From assembly GCA_039707465.1 (NCBI GenBank), contig CM077648.1, forward strand, positions 27,717,119 to 27,781,118: a DNA stretch of 64,000 bases, read 5' to 3'. The notes under the pieces were generated by a model. The model saw only the letters and a list, made by a program, of their open reading frames with translations, was not told the DNA's origin and did not search any database. The position numbers and the translations under genes were made by a program. Every line of letters starts with the position of its first letter. The first letter of the stretch is position 1. Positions 21,515 through 31,745 of this stretch are shown in pieces. The stretch is from Rhabdophis nuchalis (Eukaryota; Chordata; Lepidosauria; Squamata; Natricidae).

Positions 21515-21800
21515 AAAAGACTCCCCTTCTTGAAATTGTGGTACTGATATGCAAACTATTAAGCATATTGTGCAAGATTGCCCATGGCTTGTATTCTCTG
21601 GTTCCTTAGAAGATTCGTACAAAGCAACACCAGAGGAAATGACCTAGATAGCTGAATTGGACATCCAGTTGTGAAGCTATTGCCATACCTCCATAGAGGT
21701 TTGAAATATAATTACGTGGATTGTTTGGATATGTTTGCTTCTGTTCTGTTATGTTCATATCATAAATCAAATAAATAATAAGCAAAAGAATAAAGTTATC
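21512..21800 (+). mobile_element. Non-LTR retrotransposon C-terminal fragment, continuation
   Basis: It starts with the duplicated 61-bp segment (to 21572) and continues in LINE-like form: QTIKHIVQDCPW, then IAELDIQL after frame breaks, which resembles the terminal block of some LINE ORF2 proteins. It ends in AATAAATAATAAG near 21780. Stops and shifts show it is dead. Confidence 0.55.
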
Positions 21801-21986
21801 TTCATCCTAATTATCTACATTAAGGTTCTATGATAGTTTGTGTGCATAGATATATAAGATAAGGTAATCTTTCGATTACCTTCCAAAGACCAGGAATATC
21901 CCCCTGCCCAGTTTTCAAGCCAGATTTGCTGGAGTTTGTCTTAAACTTTGCTCTGATGCCAGGGCTGGTCATATTTTTAATTAAAG

Positions 21987-22287
21987 CAGGGGTCCCCAAC
22001 CTTTTTGGCACCAGGGACCAGTTTCATTTTAAAGAAAATTCTGCGGACCGGCCGGCGTAGAGGGGGAGCAGGGGGAGGGGGAACAGGTGGCGCATGCATG
22101 CATGGGGTGTGTGTGAGTTGGCTCACTCGCCCCTCTAGGGCCCCCAATGGCGCGAGCGGCCACACCTGTGCTCTCCCGCCCCCTGTGCGTGCTCTGCCCA
22201 GGGGGCTGCCCCCTCCTCCCTCCTCCTCCTCTCCAGCCCTGTGGCCCGGTTCCTATCAAGCCGCGGACCGGGGGTTGGAGACCCCTG
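21987..22287 (-). mobile_element. hAT-type MITE, GC-rich
   Basis: Ends CAGGGGTCCCCAACC and GGTTGGAGACCCCTG are inverted. Flanks are AATTAAAG (21979-21986) and AATTAAAT (22288-22295), 7 of 8 matching. It is the same family as 1838-3103 in opposite orientation, sharing CTTTTTGGCACCAGGGACC, but without the foldback, the GAAA tract or the Tigger-like module. The open frames here are not genes. Confidence 0.92.
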
Positions 22288-22295
22288 AATTAAAT

Positions 22296-22935
22296 AACAT
22301 AGCAAACCATACCACAAACATATTCATCAAGGTGCAAACTGCCCTGGGCCACCTGAATAATAATCAAGGAGCTCTTCTCAATGCTCCCATTAAGATGCTA
22401 TAGAACCTCTTTCAAATACAATAATAGACTATCATCATGTGTCTGACTTTTATTAGTTAATTACCTCCTGCTACTGTACTTGGTTAAATATTACCTTTTA
22501 TGAACATTTATGTTGTTTCTGCTGTAAAGGTTCTTTGTATACTTGGGCAAACACTTAAAATGATGATGTGTGATACCTGATTAAGATGTCATAATTAGAA
22601 GAAGCTTGAAAAACCTATTCTAATCTCAGAAAAATCCAGATTCTGAATTCACTTGTACTTTGATATACAACTATATAGAAGGATCGTAATGTCAAAGATT
22701 GTGTAATAAACTTTACGTTGGACAATAAAATACTTTACCCTGGGTAATAAAATACTTTATTGATATTCAGAGAGATGCAAAACTTTTTTTCTTTATCTAA
22801 TTAAGTTTGCTTTATATTTATGGATGGTGGATTTTTGTCATTTGTTCTGACTGCTGGATTTGTTTTCTTTCAGTTTTCCTTGTCTGTTGCTGCTGCTGCT
22901 TTTTAGAGGCCATTTTATTAACCTGGCAGGGGGAA
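22296..22935. other. No recognised feature
   Basis: AT-rich spacer. There is a small local duplication AATAAAATACTTTA at 22725-22757. No coding signal. Confidence 0.45.
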
Positions 22936-22942
22936 GGGGGGA

Positions 22943-23353
22943 GATGTTGAATTGGCAAGAGTGAAAATTACCTTTGACTGTCATTCGTTGAACATGTGAA
23001 CAGGAAAAGGAATTTTGCAGGAAAGTTACATTGGGGAGAGGGAACAGGCAGAAAAGGAGACAGAATAAAGACCAACCAAACAGACACTACTGATTGTTAG
23101 TGCTGATCTGACTGCTCCTGATTGTATCTCATGCTTGCACCATGATTGCACAACATGTGCAATTTGGTATTGTCTTCTGTTGATCCAGTTGACCCACTTT
23201 CAGGAAACATGTAAGGAAACCAGCTTCCCGGACTGATTTCACTGAGTGAAATGAGAGCAAACAGGCGTTTGCAGGAGAGGTCAAGGCAGAGTCACTCTTT
23301 TTTGTTGTGGTTTATTGTTGATCAGAAGAAGGTCACGGGGATAGAGGGTGATA
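22943..23353 (+). repeat. 411-bp interspersed repeat, copy 2
   Basis: The ungapped partner of 21104-21514, 1839 bp downstream in the same orientation. It is preceded by a G-rich run (22926-22942), as copy 1 is (21088-21103). The 62-bp LINE segment that brackets copy 1 is absent here. Confidence 0.9.
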
Positions 23354-23674
23354 ATTCATCTGGATTGCAGGGGTTCCTTCCATGTTTGTTTTCTTTCTAA
23401 AGATGACAATATATGCTAAAAGCACAAGATTATCTTGAAGATATTAGAGACAAAATTGTTTATAAAAGAAGATGAGTAACACTTAAATTGGATGTAGATA
23501 TCCCTGCAGACAGATAATGTATTAGGAGGACTACAAGATATAATAAAAGCCAGGAGAAGATGACTGAGAAATGGATGAATGTGGACCAAAGATCAAAGCC
23601 TATCTAAACTCTGGAGTTCAGAACAGATACCAAGTATTCCCATCAATAGCATAGGAACTGTTTGTCTCCTATAG

Positions 23675-23811
23675 CAGAATTGCCCAGAAGTGCCCAGAAG
23701 TGCCCAGAAGTGCCCAGAAGTGCCCAGAATTCTCCAGCCAGCTTTGCTGGCTGGAGAATTCTGAGAGCTGAAGTCCTTCAGACTTAAAGTTGCAAAGGTT
23801 GGAGACCCCTG
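23675..23811. mobile_element. Palindromic hAT-type MITE with left arm replaced by a 10-bp tandem repeat
   Basis: The 8-bp sequence TCCTATAG flanks it at 23667-23674 and 23812-23819. The right end GTTGGAGACCCCTG and the centre AGAATTCTCCAGCCAGC with its complement match the other hairpins. The outer left arm is missing. In its place stand about five copies of TGCCCAGAAG (23680-23728), which look derived from the arm motif CCCAGAATTC. Confidence 0.93.
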
Positions 23812-23998
23812 TCCTATAGGACCTGCTCAATCAGTTCCATCATGCATGGTTGGCATGCTCTGGGTTCCTTTGATTAAACAATGTCATCTATAGGATCTTG
23901 GAAGCACATGAATAAAGGTGAATGTATATGTCCCAGGATAATGTTGCAGGATCCAATCTGGGTCGGTCACTGGGTCGGTCACCAGGGCAATTGGTTTT

Positions 23999-24325
23999 GT
24001 TTTCTGAGCTTCCAGACTCGTTGTTGTTAGTCACGAAGTCATGTACAATCCATTGCGACCCCATGAACAATGTTCCTCCACACCTTCCTGTTCTCTACCA
24101 TCCCCTGGCCACAGTCCATTTAAGCTCATGCCAACTGTTTCAGTGACTCCATCCAGCCACCTCATTCTCTGTCGTGCCCATCATCTTTTGCCCTCAATCT
24201 TTCCCAACATTAGGCTCTTATCCAGTGAGTCCTTCCTTCTCATTAGGTGGCCAAATTAGGTATCTTCAGGCTCCGGCCTTCTAAAGAGCAGCCAGGGTTG
24301 ATCTCATCTAGGACTGACTCATACT
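23999..24325 (-). mobile_element. BovB (RTE) LINE 3' fragment
   Basis: The minus strand reads DSLDKSLMLGKIEGKR, then WARQRMRWLDGVTETVGMSL, the known C-terminal block of BovB ORF2, with a stop and a shift. Blocks such as CATTGCGACCCCATG and CAGTGACTCCATCCAGCC are visible on the plus strand. The copy is 5'-truncated, with no polymerase motifs. BovB is the classic LINE shared by squamates and ruminants through horizontal transfer. Confidence 0.9.
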
Positions 24326-24965
24326 GGGGTCCATCTTCAGGGAACGACTCTCTAGCAGAGTGTGTGCTTTGGATCTTGGAAGCACATTTTCACTGTAGCA
24401 GGACCTTCTGGAATGAGGATCTAGGTCTAGATGACCCTCATATTAGTGTTGTTCAGAAGAATGGTGAAGACCCAGCCAACTTTTATCAATGTATTGTAAT
24501 TTTTTGGTTGTTGTGAGACACTCACAATTATTGGCATTTGAGCAGCATACAATTTAATAAATTTAGCCTTTAAACCCTTCCACAGGTTTTAAAGAGAATT
24601 ATAGAGACTTTGCAAAGATTCCTGCTTTTGCCTGGAAGAAGAGGAAGCAATGAATGGTCATGATCAGAGATGAGATTGAAACAGTAACCTGTTTGCCAGA
24701 TGTTGGATCAATACCAGTGTGTTGCTTTCCTGGGGTATACATTTGGAATCTGTCAGACAGATTCCAAAGGCTCTTTAAGCCCACTGATAAATTTTGCTTT
24801 TTATGGTCCATAAAAACAACAATAGACAGGCAAAACCTTGAGGATATTGCAATGGACTATGAAGCACTGGGCAGAAAGGTGAAAAAGCCAAGGGTAAAGA
24901 TAAAACTTTCTTCATTCCTTGCTATTAAAAGACATTGCCAGGAAGATAGAAAGAAGACACCTAGA
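24326..24965. other. No recognised feature
   Basis: Apart from a short inverted pair GGAATCTGTCAGACAGATTC at 24745-24764, nothing stands out. The long plus frame that crosses this region (24654-25943) is open mainly because of the minisatellite downstream. Confidence 0.4.
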
Positions 24966-24973
24966 AAAGAGCC

Positions 24974-26082
24974 CAGTGGTGAAATTCAATTTTTTTTTAG
25001 TACTGATTCTGTGGGTGTGGTTTGGTGGGTGTTTCAGGAGAAAGATATTGTAACATCTCCATTCCCTTCCCACTCCAGGGGAAGGATACTGCAAAATCCC
25101 CATTTCCTCCCCACTCCAGGGGAAGGATACTGCAAAATCCCCATTCCCTCCCCACTCCAGGGGAAGGATACTGCAAAATCCCCATTCCCTTCCCACTCCA
25201 GGGGAAGGATACTGCAAAATCCCCATTCCCTCCCCACTCCAGGGGAAGGAAACTGCAAAATCCCCATTTCCTCCCCACTCCAGGGGAAGGATACTACAAA
25301 ATCCCCATTCCCTCCCCACTCCAGGGAAAAGATACTGCAAAATCCCCATTCCCTTCCCACTCCAGGGCAAGGATACTGCAAAATCCCCATTCCCTCCCCA
25401 CTCCAGGGGAAGGATACTGCAAAATACGCATTCCCTCCCCACTCCTGGGGGAAAGATACTGCAAAATCCCCATTCCCTCCCCACTCCAGGGGAAGGATAC
25501 TGCAAAATCCCCATTCCCTCCCCACTCCAGGGGAAGGATACTGCAAAATACGCATTCCCTCCCCACTCCTGGGGGAAAGATGCTGCAAAATCCCCATTCC
25601 CTCCCCACTCCAGGGGAAGGATACTGCAAAATCCCCATTCCCTCCCCACTCCAGGGGAAGGATACTGCAAAGTCCCCATTCCTCTCCACTCCTGGGAGAA
25701 GGATACTGCAAAATCCCCATTCCCACCCCACTCCTGGGAGAAGGATACTGCAGAATCCCCATTCCCTCCCGACTCCAGGGGAAGGATACTACAAAATCCC
25801 CATTCCCTCCTGACTCCAGGGGAAGGATACTGCAAAATCCCCATTCCTCCTCACTCTTGGGGGAAGAATACTGCAAAATCCTCATTCCTCTCCATTCCTG
25901 GGAGAAGGATACTGCAAAATCCCCATTCCCTCCCCACTCCTAGGGGAAGGATACTGCAATATTTCCATTCCCACCCCACTTTGGGGCCAGTCAGAGGTGG
26001 TATTTGCTTGTTCTTGGGACTACTCAAAATTTCCACTACCGGTTCTCCAGAAACTGTCAGAACCTGCTGAATTTCACCCTTG
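24974..26082 (+). mobile_element. hAT-type MITE enlarged by an internal minisatellite
   Basis: It starts CAGTGGTGAAATTCAA and ends TGAATTTCACCCTTG, and it contains the family motifs TCTGTGGGTGTGG near the left end and CACTACCGGTTCTCCAG near the right. The same order in 220 bp is seen at 50867-51086. The extra length is the 41-bp array at 25040-25975. I find no convincing 8-bp duplication at these ends, so the flanks have probably decayed. Confidence 0.88.
25040..25975 (+). repeat. 41-bp minisatellite, about 22 copies
   Basis: Units have the form GGAAGGATACTGCAAAATCC plus CCATTCCCTCCCCACTCCAG, with period 41 and an occasional 42. I count 22 copies of the ACTGCAAAAT core or close variants, after a diverged first unit at 25040-25080. 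As 41 is not a multiple of 3 and the unit has few stop triplets, all frames of one strand merge into a 41-residue protein period. This explains the frames of 429 and 263 codons on plus and 310 and 283 on minus. They are not genes. Confidence 0.97.
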
Positions 26083-26090
26083 GTTAGGCC

Positions 26091-26530
26091 AATTATGCCT
26101 ATAGTTTGGGTGTTTTGCTAATGTGTTATATTTCCAAGATGGGAGATTCCAGACAAGAGATAGATTGTAGCTCAGATATGAGTGTTTCAAGGTGCCTTGC
26201 TTTAAAGTAATCCAGTGAAGGAAAAAAGACTCTAATATATACTATGATAACTAGAAGATATGCAGAATATGGAGTCACCCAATAATGAGCATATACCAGT
26301 AAATACAGAAAATAATTTATCAAATCATATGATCCAAGATTTCCAGTGCCTTCAATGCAATGGAAAACAAACAGAAATAAACTGACATTTCTGATAGTAC
26401 AAAAATCATAAAAGGATGAAATGGTATCATTTCATTCAAAGTAACCTGACAAAATGGAATGAGAAGTGGGATTAGAAGTGAAGAAAGTACAGGTGTGAAT
26501 TGAAACCCAGAATATGTGCATGAGGATTCT
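26091..26530. other. No recognised feature
   Basis: AT-rich spacer without recognised repeats or coding signal. Confidence 0.4.
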
Positions 26531-26538
26531 GTTTAGAG

Positions 26539-26722
26539 CAATGGTTCTCAACCTTTTCTTCACCATGGACTCCCATTAAATACCTTTTGAGGCCACGGAC
26601 CATGGCCACAGCCCACAAAAGACTTAAGATTCAAATCATAAAATTTATTCAAGCATTTGCAGACTCCCTTTGATGATATTGTGGATACCAGGGGTCCATA
26701 GACCACAGGTGAAGAACCACTA
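26539..26722. mobile_element. hAT-type MITE of the CAGTGGTTCTCAACC-end type
   Basis: Left end CAATGGTTCTCAACC and right end GGTGAAGAACCACTA are inverted. Flanks GTTTAGAG (26531-26538) and GTGTAGAG (26723-26730) match at 7 of 8. These ends resemble those of the SPIN/Charlie hAT families. No coding sequence. Confidence 0.85.
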
Positions 26723-26787
26723 GTGTAGAGCATTGGAGTAAGAATACAAAAAAGCCAGGATATTGGAGCAGGGGAAATACAATAGAT

Positions 26788-27054
26788 CCATGAAGGTGAA
26801 CCTATGGCACATGTGCCAGCGATGGCAAGCAGAGCAGTCTGTGGGCACACGTACAGTCACTAGCTGGTCTTCGTTGGTGCCAGAGTGCAGGAAAATGGCC
26901 TGAAAACGGCCTGAAAAAAAGCCAAAAATGGCCAAAAAACAGGCATGTGCCCAGCTGGTCTTCGGATTTCCGGCTCTCCAGCATGCACACATGCATGTGC
27001 ATGCATGCCCATTCCAGTTTGGGCACTCAGTGCTGTAAAGGTTTGCCATCACTG
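26788..27054. mobile_element. hAT-type MITE (AACCTATGGC type)
   Basis: Left end CCATGAAGGTGAACCTATGG and right end AAAGGTTTGCCATCACTG are inverted with some decay. Flanks CAATAGAT (26780-26787) and CTATAGAT (27055-27062) match at 7 of 8. The interior has CAGCTGGTCTTCGGATTTCC and CATGCATG runs. It is the same family as 52191-52566. The frames of 74-110 codons here are accidental. Confidence 0.87.
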
Positions 27055-27235
27055 CTATAGATTATCAAGATAAACAGAAATACAGCTAATAATCTCTGGG
27101 CCACATTTCAGAATTTTTCAGGGGGAACAGTGGAGTAATAATGGAAGATTTCAATTACCTGGACATGTACTGGAAAACCCACTCACTCTGAACTGCAAGA
27201 TCCCAAACATCCCTCAGTGATCTTGCTGACTGTTC

Positions 27236-27690
27236 CCAATGTATCTGCGGGATCGGATCCTGCCTCATACATCCTCACGGCCAATTCGCTCCCACAGAGA
27301 GGGACTTCTCCGGGTGCCGTCCACTAGACATTGTCAGCGGGCGACACCCAGGGGAAGGGCTATCTCTGTGGTGGGCCCGGCCCTCTGGAACGACCTTCCC
27401 CCCGATATCAGGACGACCACGGACCTCCGCTCCTTCCGTCTTAAATTAAAAACTCACTTTTTCTGTCTGGCCGGCCTAGGATAAGTCTCTCTGTCTTTGG
27501 GGTTTTTATTGGGAAATTAGGACTGTTTAGTTTTAATGGGGAAATTTTAGCGCAGGTTATGTTTAATTTGTTTTTAGAATTGTTTGTATGTATTTATTGT
27601 TTTTATTCTACCTGTGCACCGCCCCGAGTCCTTGTGGGGAGAGGGTGCGGTTTTATAAATATTAAATATTATTATTATTATTATTTAACA
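27236..27690 (+). mobile_element. L2-like LINE 3' end
   Basis: The frame 27239-27484 reads YLRDRILPHTSSRPIRSHRE, then ALWNDLPPDIRTTTDLRSFR and KTHFFCLAGLG, the same C-terminus as at 9452-9742 and 31423-31734. The 3' UTR contains CCCCGAGTCCTTGTGGGGAG and ends in (ATT)n at 27665-27686. It is strongly 5'-truncated. The frame is open to the natural stop. Confidence 0.9.
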
Positions 27691-28640
27691 TTTTAACATT
27701 TACAAAATGTTAATGAAGACCTGAGAATATTGACCTTCCTAGATCTTAGACTAACCAATAACAAAGACCTAGTTGAAAAGTCAAAAGCAGTGGAAACTTT
27801 AAGATGAAGCAACATGTCATCTTGGCATTCAAGATACTACAGAAAAATGAATTGGATCATAGTATACATGCACATAAGATTTCAAAAGAACCATTTAGGT
27901 TGGTGACAAGCTATATATGAGCTAACGGCATAATGCAGCTGGGGGAAAAACATATGCAATTCTAGACTACATATATCAGCAAAAGAATAATGGGAAGATC
28001 AACATGCCAGCATTCCTTTTTATTCTTCATTGATTTAGACCATGTCTAAAATATTGCATCCAATTTGGGGCAAACTGGTTTGATTGACTGGATTTTATCA
28101 CATATTGCTTTTTAAAGCAGTACCATGATCATTAGAGGCAAAAGTGAATTCATTTTACCATAAGCCCACGCTTTAAAATGATCTTTATATGCAAATAATA
28201 TTTTACAAGACAGAGAAAGCCTGAAAAACACATGTGTAGAAAAAATAAACCATGAAAAGAAAATTCAGACCAACCTTTGAAGAATAAATTCACACAATAA
28301 ATAATTCATCTGCAATCTCTACTTTGGAAATAAATTAGGATAATAACATTAGTAGTAGTTGTTTTATGAAAAGCAAAACTCCATCCAAAACAATGAAGCA
28401 TAAAATGTGTTATCAGAGTTCAGAAAGCTTGAGAATTGTATAATCTAACATAAATTTATGTTATAAGAATATCAATTCCACATAAGGATTATTAATGCTT
28501 CCTAATATAAGCCGTTCTCCAGCCTGACTCTTGCCCTCCAGATGGCCTGAACACCACTGCTTTTCCATGATGCTTGGGGACTGATGAGTGGGAACCTGTG
28601 AAATAGTTACACTGTTCATAAAATGGATGCTACTGTCCTG
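27691..28640. other. No recognised feature
   Basis: AT-rich sequence with no family or coding signal that I recognise. Confidence 0.4.
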
Positions 28641-28649
28641 CAAATTATG

Positions 28650-28830
28650 CTTTTCAAGGTTTTAATGGTTTTTATTGTCTTTTAATATTTTATATGTGTG
28701 TATTATTGTTTGGTTTTTGTACTATATTTGCTTTAGGGGGATTTTAACTGTGTCAGCTACCCAGCATCAAATATGCAAGCTGGGTAACTATTCAAATTGA
28801 ATAAACAAACAAACAAACAAACAAACAAAG
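28650..28830 (+). repeat. Possible LINE tail ending in (AAAC)n
   Basis: T-rich 3' UTR-like sequence with a short inverted pair, TACCCAGC (28759) and GCTGGGTA (28779). It closes with about seven AAAC units (28804-28829). The layout suggests a LINE or SINE tail, but the family is not clear. Confidence 0.35.
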
Positions 28831-30050
28831 TCTTAGCCCAAATGTGGAATCTATAATGTTAGCTTGCAGAACTAACATTTTCCATTCATGGGATGACAAA
28901 TCCTTAGTCAAATGATCAGTATGTTGTTGTATTTAAGATCCGATTTAGAGAAGGTAGCCTTAGTCTATATTATTGTGTCTTGCACATGGATAATAACCAC
29001 AAAGAGCTGATAAATAATATTTCCATAGAAAAGGTTGATCTTTCAGATCCATATATATTAATCAAAAGAGATTATAGTAGAAAAACATATACAAAAATGC
29101 AACACAGCATTCATTCCACAGCAGAATGCTACAGATAAGAAACGTATCTCTCTTATACTGCTACATAATGTACAGAATGATCAGCTTCATGTCCTAAAAC
29201 CTAATCAGAACCAATCACTTAATAGCAGCAATAGCAATTCCCTTTTCTTAGCATCATGAGTTTTATAATTTTTGGGTACTAACATATTACTGGAGAAGCC
29301 ATGAATATACAGTTTTATATCCTGAGGTGCTGCTGTCATTTCTGAAAAACACAACTTGTTTTCATCTTGAATCTCAGCTGAACCTTTTTCACATTCCCTC
29401 TCAGGGGATATTGTAAATTATACCAAATTGATTAACAGATTGACTTTTAACCTCTAAAAACCTAAAGCTAAATTACAGCTGTTGAGCCTGGAGAAATTAG
29501 CATTTTACCTTCACACTGCAGATATTAAGGGTGCCTCGACTTGAGTTTGTAGAAAAAGAAGCAAATGTTAAGAAGATTCACATCACTTTTTACAACAGTA
29601 TTTGCTTGACACATAGGCACTGTATCTTATCTCTGTAAATATATTTTTTTCATTAATTCTATTATTGAGCTTCAATAGCTGGATGCCAGCAAAAATCAAC
29701 CGTGTCTGCCTTTTTTTAAGTTAAGGTACCAATTGCCATTCTTAAAAATCTCTTTAAATTACATAATAAAGGATTGTTGCAATACTTAGGAAGCCTGATA
29801 TATTTGTGAGGTGGAAACCAAATTTAATTGGTGTAGGACAACAACTAATGCCAGCATTCCTCTTTCAACTTCTGATCAAACAGATATTGTTTACATTGTC
29901 AAACAGAGAAGTGAAGAATTATGTGAGCTGTAGCATGTTGTTTGAAGCAATAAGTCCTTCCCCTGTGTTTCATAGCTCATTCTGATTTGTTTTGATGCCG
30001 ATAAATGATTAATACATCTTCTCATTTAAATATTTATACATATTCCTCTT
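28831..30050. other. No recognised feature
   Basis: AT-rich sequence with no repeat family or credible frame. Confidence 0.45.
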
Positions 30051-30054
30051 TTTT

Positions 30055-30430
30055 TACAAAGTTTTTTATTTTTTTATTTTCATACAAGTAACCACATGTA
30101 TACCAACAATATTTTGTATAATTCATTATGTCAATTTGTCTTACCTTTAACGCCCAAAGACTATCATTTGTTCTTCTATTCTCCATACACCAAATTTACA
30201 CCTTATCTCATCACTTTCTTGCCTCTTTTCCCTCTGTCCTCCTCCCTACCTCCTTTCTTCCCTCTGTTATCCTTCTCTACTTCCCCTTCCTCTCTTCGTC
30301 TCCTCTCTCCTCTTTTCTTTCTCTCCTCCTCTTCCCTTCTACCCTCTCTCCTAACCCCTCTCTTCCTCCTCTTGTCTCTCTTCTTTCTTCCATTCTCTTC
30401 ATCTCATTTGCATGGTGCTATACATATTCC
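30055..30430. repeat. Polypyrimidine-rich low-complexity stretch
   Basis: A T-rich start (30055-30080) is followed by CT-rich sequence at 30210-30400. Two overlapping plus frames (102 and 121 codons) are made of Ser, Leu, Phe and Pro and reflect composition only. It may be the start or end of an old retroelement. Confidence 0.6.
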
Positions 30431-31211
30431 TCTTAAAAGAAATAAATCAAAGAATAATTGAGTTGTAAAGTAGTGCTACTATGTATTGGTGGCATAACTA
30501 TAGGCTTTTAGTAAATGGATAAAATGCCTACTTTCAACTCTTATTTCTCCATCTACTTTTTTACATTGCTTAATGAGAAGCACGTTGTTAGATTAATCTT
30601 AATAAAAATTAGAACTGCCTGTGTCTTTTATTAAAGGATTCATTTCTTAGTCTTTAAAACAATGGTATATGGATATTTTAATGCATCTTCAGTTTTTTCC
30701 CTTGTTGAGAATTATATCATTATTTTGACAGATTTATGTTTTTTACACAATGAACTGAAAAGTTCATCACAATTATAAGATCAACTGTTGACCATGCATC
30801 GCTGATATCAGGGTTACTAATTTAAAACATTTCCAAAAATTACTTTCAAAATAGGGCAGATAAACTTTCTTTCTCCTTTCCCAAGTGTAAAGGCAATGCA
30901 CTTTTCCTGCAGTAAAAGAAAAATTGCATAAGGTAACAAGAAAATCTAATAATCACGTAGCATCCCCAATGCAAATTTGCTGGAAAAAACTTTTAGCCGT
31001 ATGATTATTTTCCAAGAATTATCACTGGGATCATTTTCCAAATTTTCTGAAATTTATATGATAAGAAGCCTTACCATAGACTACCACCCCACCTATCCTT
31101 GCAGTCTTTAGGGAAAGACAAGGAAACAGCTGTTAGTTAAAGTTTCCTATTTTTTCCTCATAGCCAGAAGTCTTTGAACTTTGTTCTGATATGATACAAA
31201 AGATATTCAAC
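30431..31211. other. No recognised feature
   Basis: AT-rich spacer. Confidence 0.45.
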
Positions 31212-31745
31212 TCAAAATGTTTTTTTATTTTTATTTATTTTATTAAATTTATACCCCGCCCTTCTCCTTGTTAGGACCCAGGGCAGCGCACAGGCATTAT
31301 TTAAAAACACAAAATACAATATATACATCAATTAAAATATATTAAATTAATTAACCCGTGCTAAAACCATGTTAAAACCTTACCAAATTATAATTTATTT
31401 TTAAAAAGTCAGAAACGGGGGGCTATCCTAGGTCGGCTTGTTGGAATAAATACGTCTTAAGACGTTGGCGGAAGAGGCGGAGGTCCGAAATAGTGCGAAG
31501 GTCTGGGGGTAGGTCGTTCCAGAGGGCCGGGCCCGCCACAGAGAAGGCCCTTCCCCTGGGTGTCGCCAACCGGCATTGCCCAGCCGACGGCACCCGGAGA
31601 AGACCCTCTCTGTGGGAGCGGATTGGACGAAGGGATGTATGGGGCAGGAGGCGGTCTCGTATATAGCTAGGCCCCGAGCCATGGAGCGATTTAAAGATGG
31701 TCATCAACACCTTGAAGCGCACTCGAAAGGCCACAGGCAGCCAAA
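31212..31745 (-). mobile_element. L2-like LINE 3' end
   Basis: The minus frame 31734-31423 reads FRVRFKVLMTIFKSLHG, then YIRDRLLPHTSLRPIRSHRE and AFSVAGPALWNDLPPDLRT, ending QQADLG. The 3' UTR carries the complement of CCCCGCCCTTCTCCTTG and ends at the ATTT-rich 31212-31245. The frame is intact to its stop, so this is a fairly young, 5'-truncated copy. Confidence 0.92.

Noticed and set aside
21104..23353. Provirus with paired LTRs
   Set aside because: The region between the 411-bp copies has no retroviral coding sequence and contains unrelated repeats.
24654..25943. 429-codon plus-strand open frame
   Set aside because: It is open because the 41-bp minisatellite lacks stops. The protein has a pure 41-residue period, the opposite strand is also open, and the frame lies inside a hAT MITE.
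25040..25975. CRISPR-like array of 41-bp repeats
   Set aside because: Units are directly adjacent with no unique spacers, so it is a minisatellite in a transposon.
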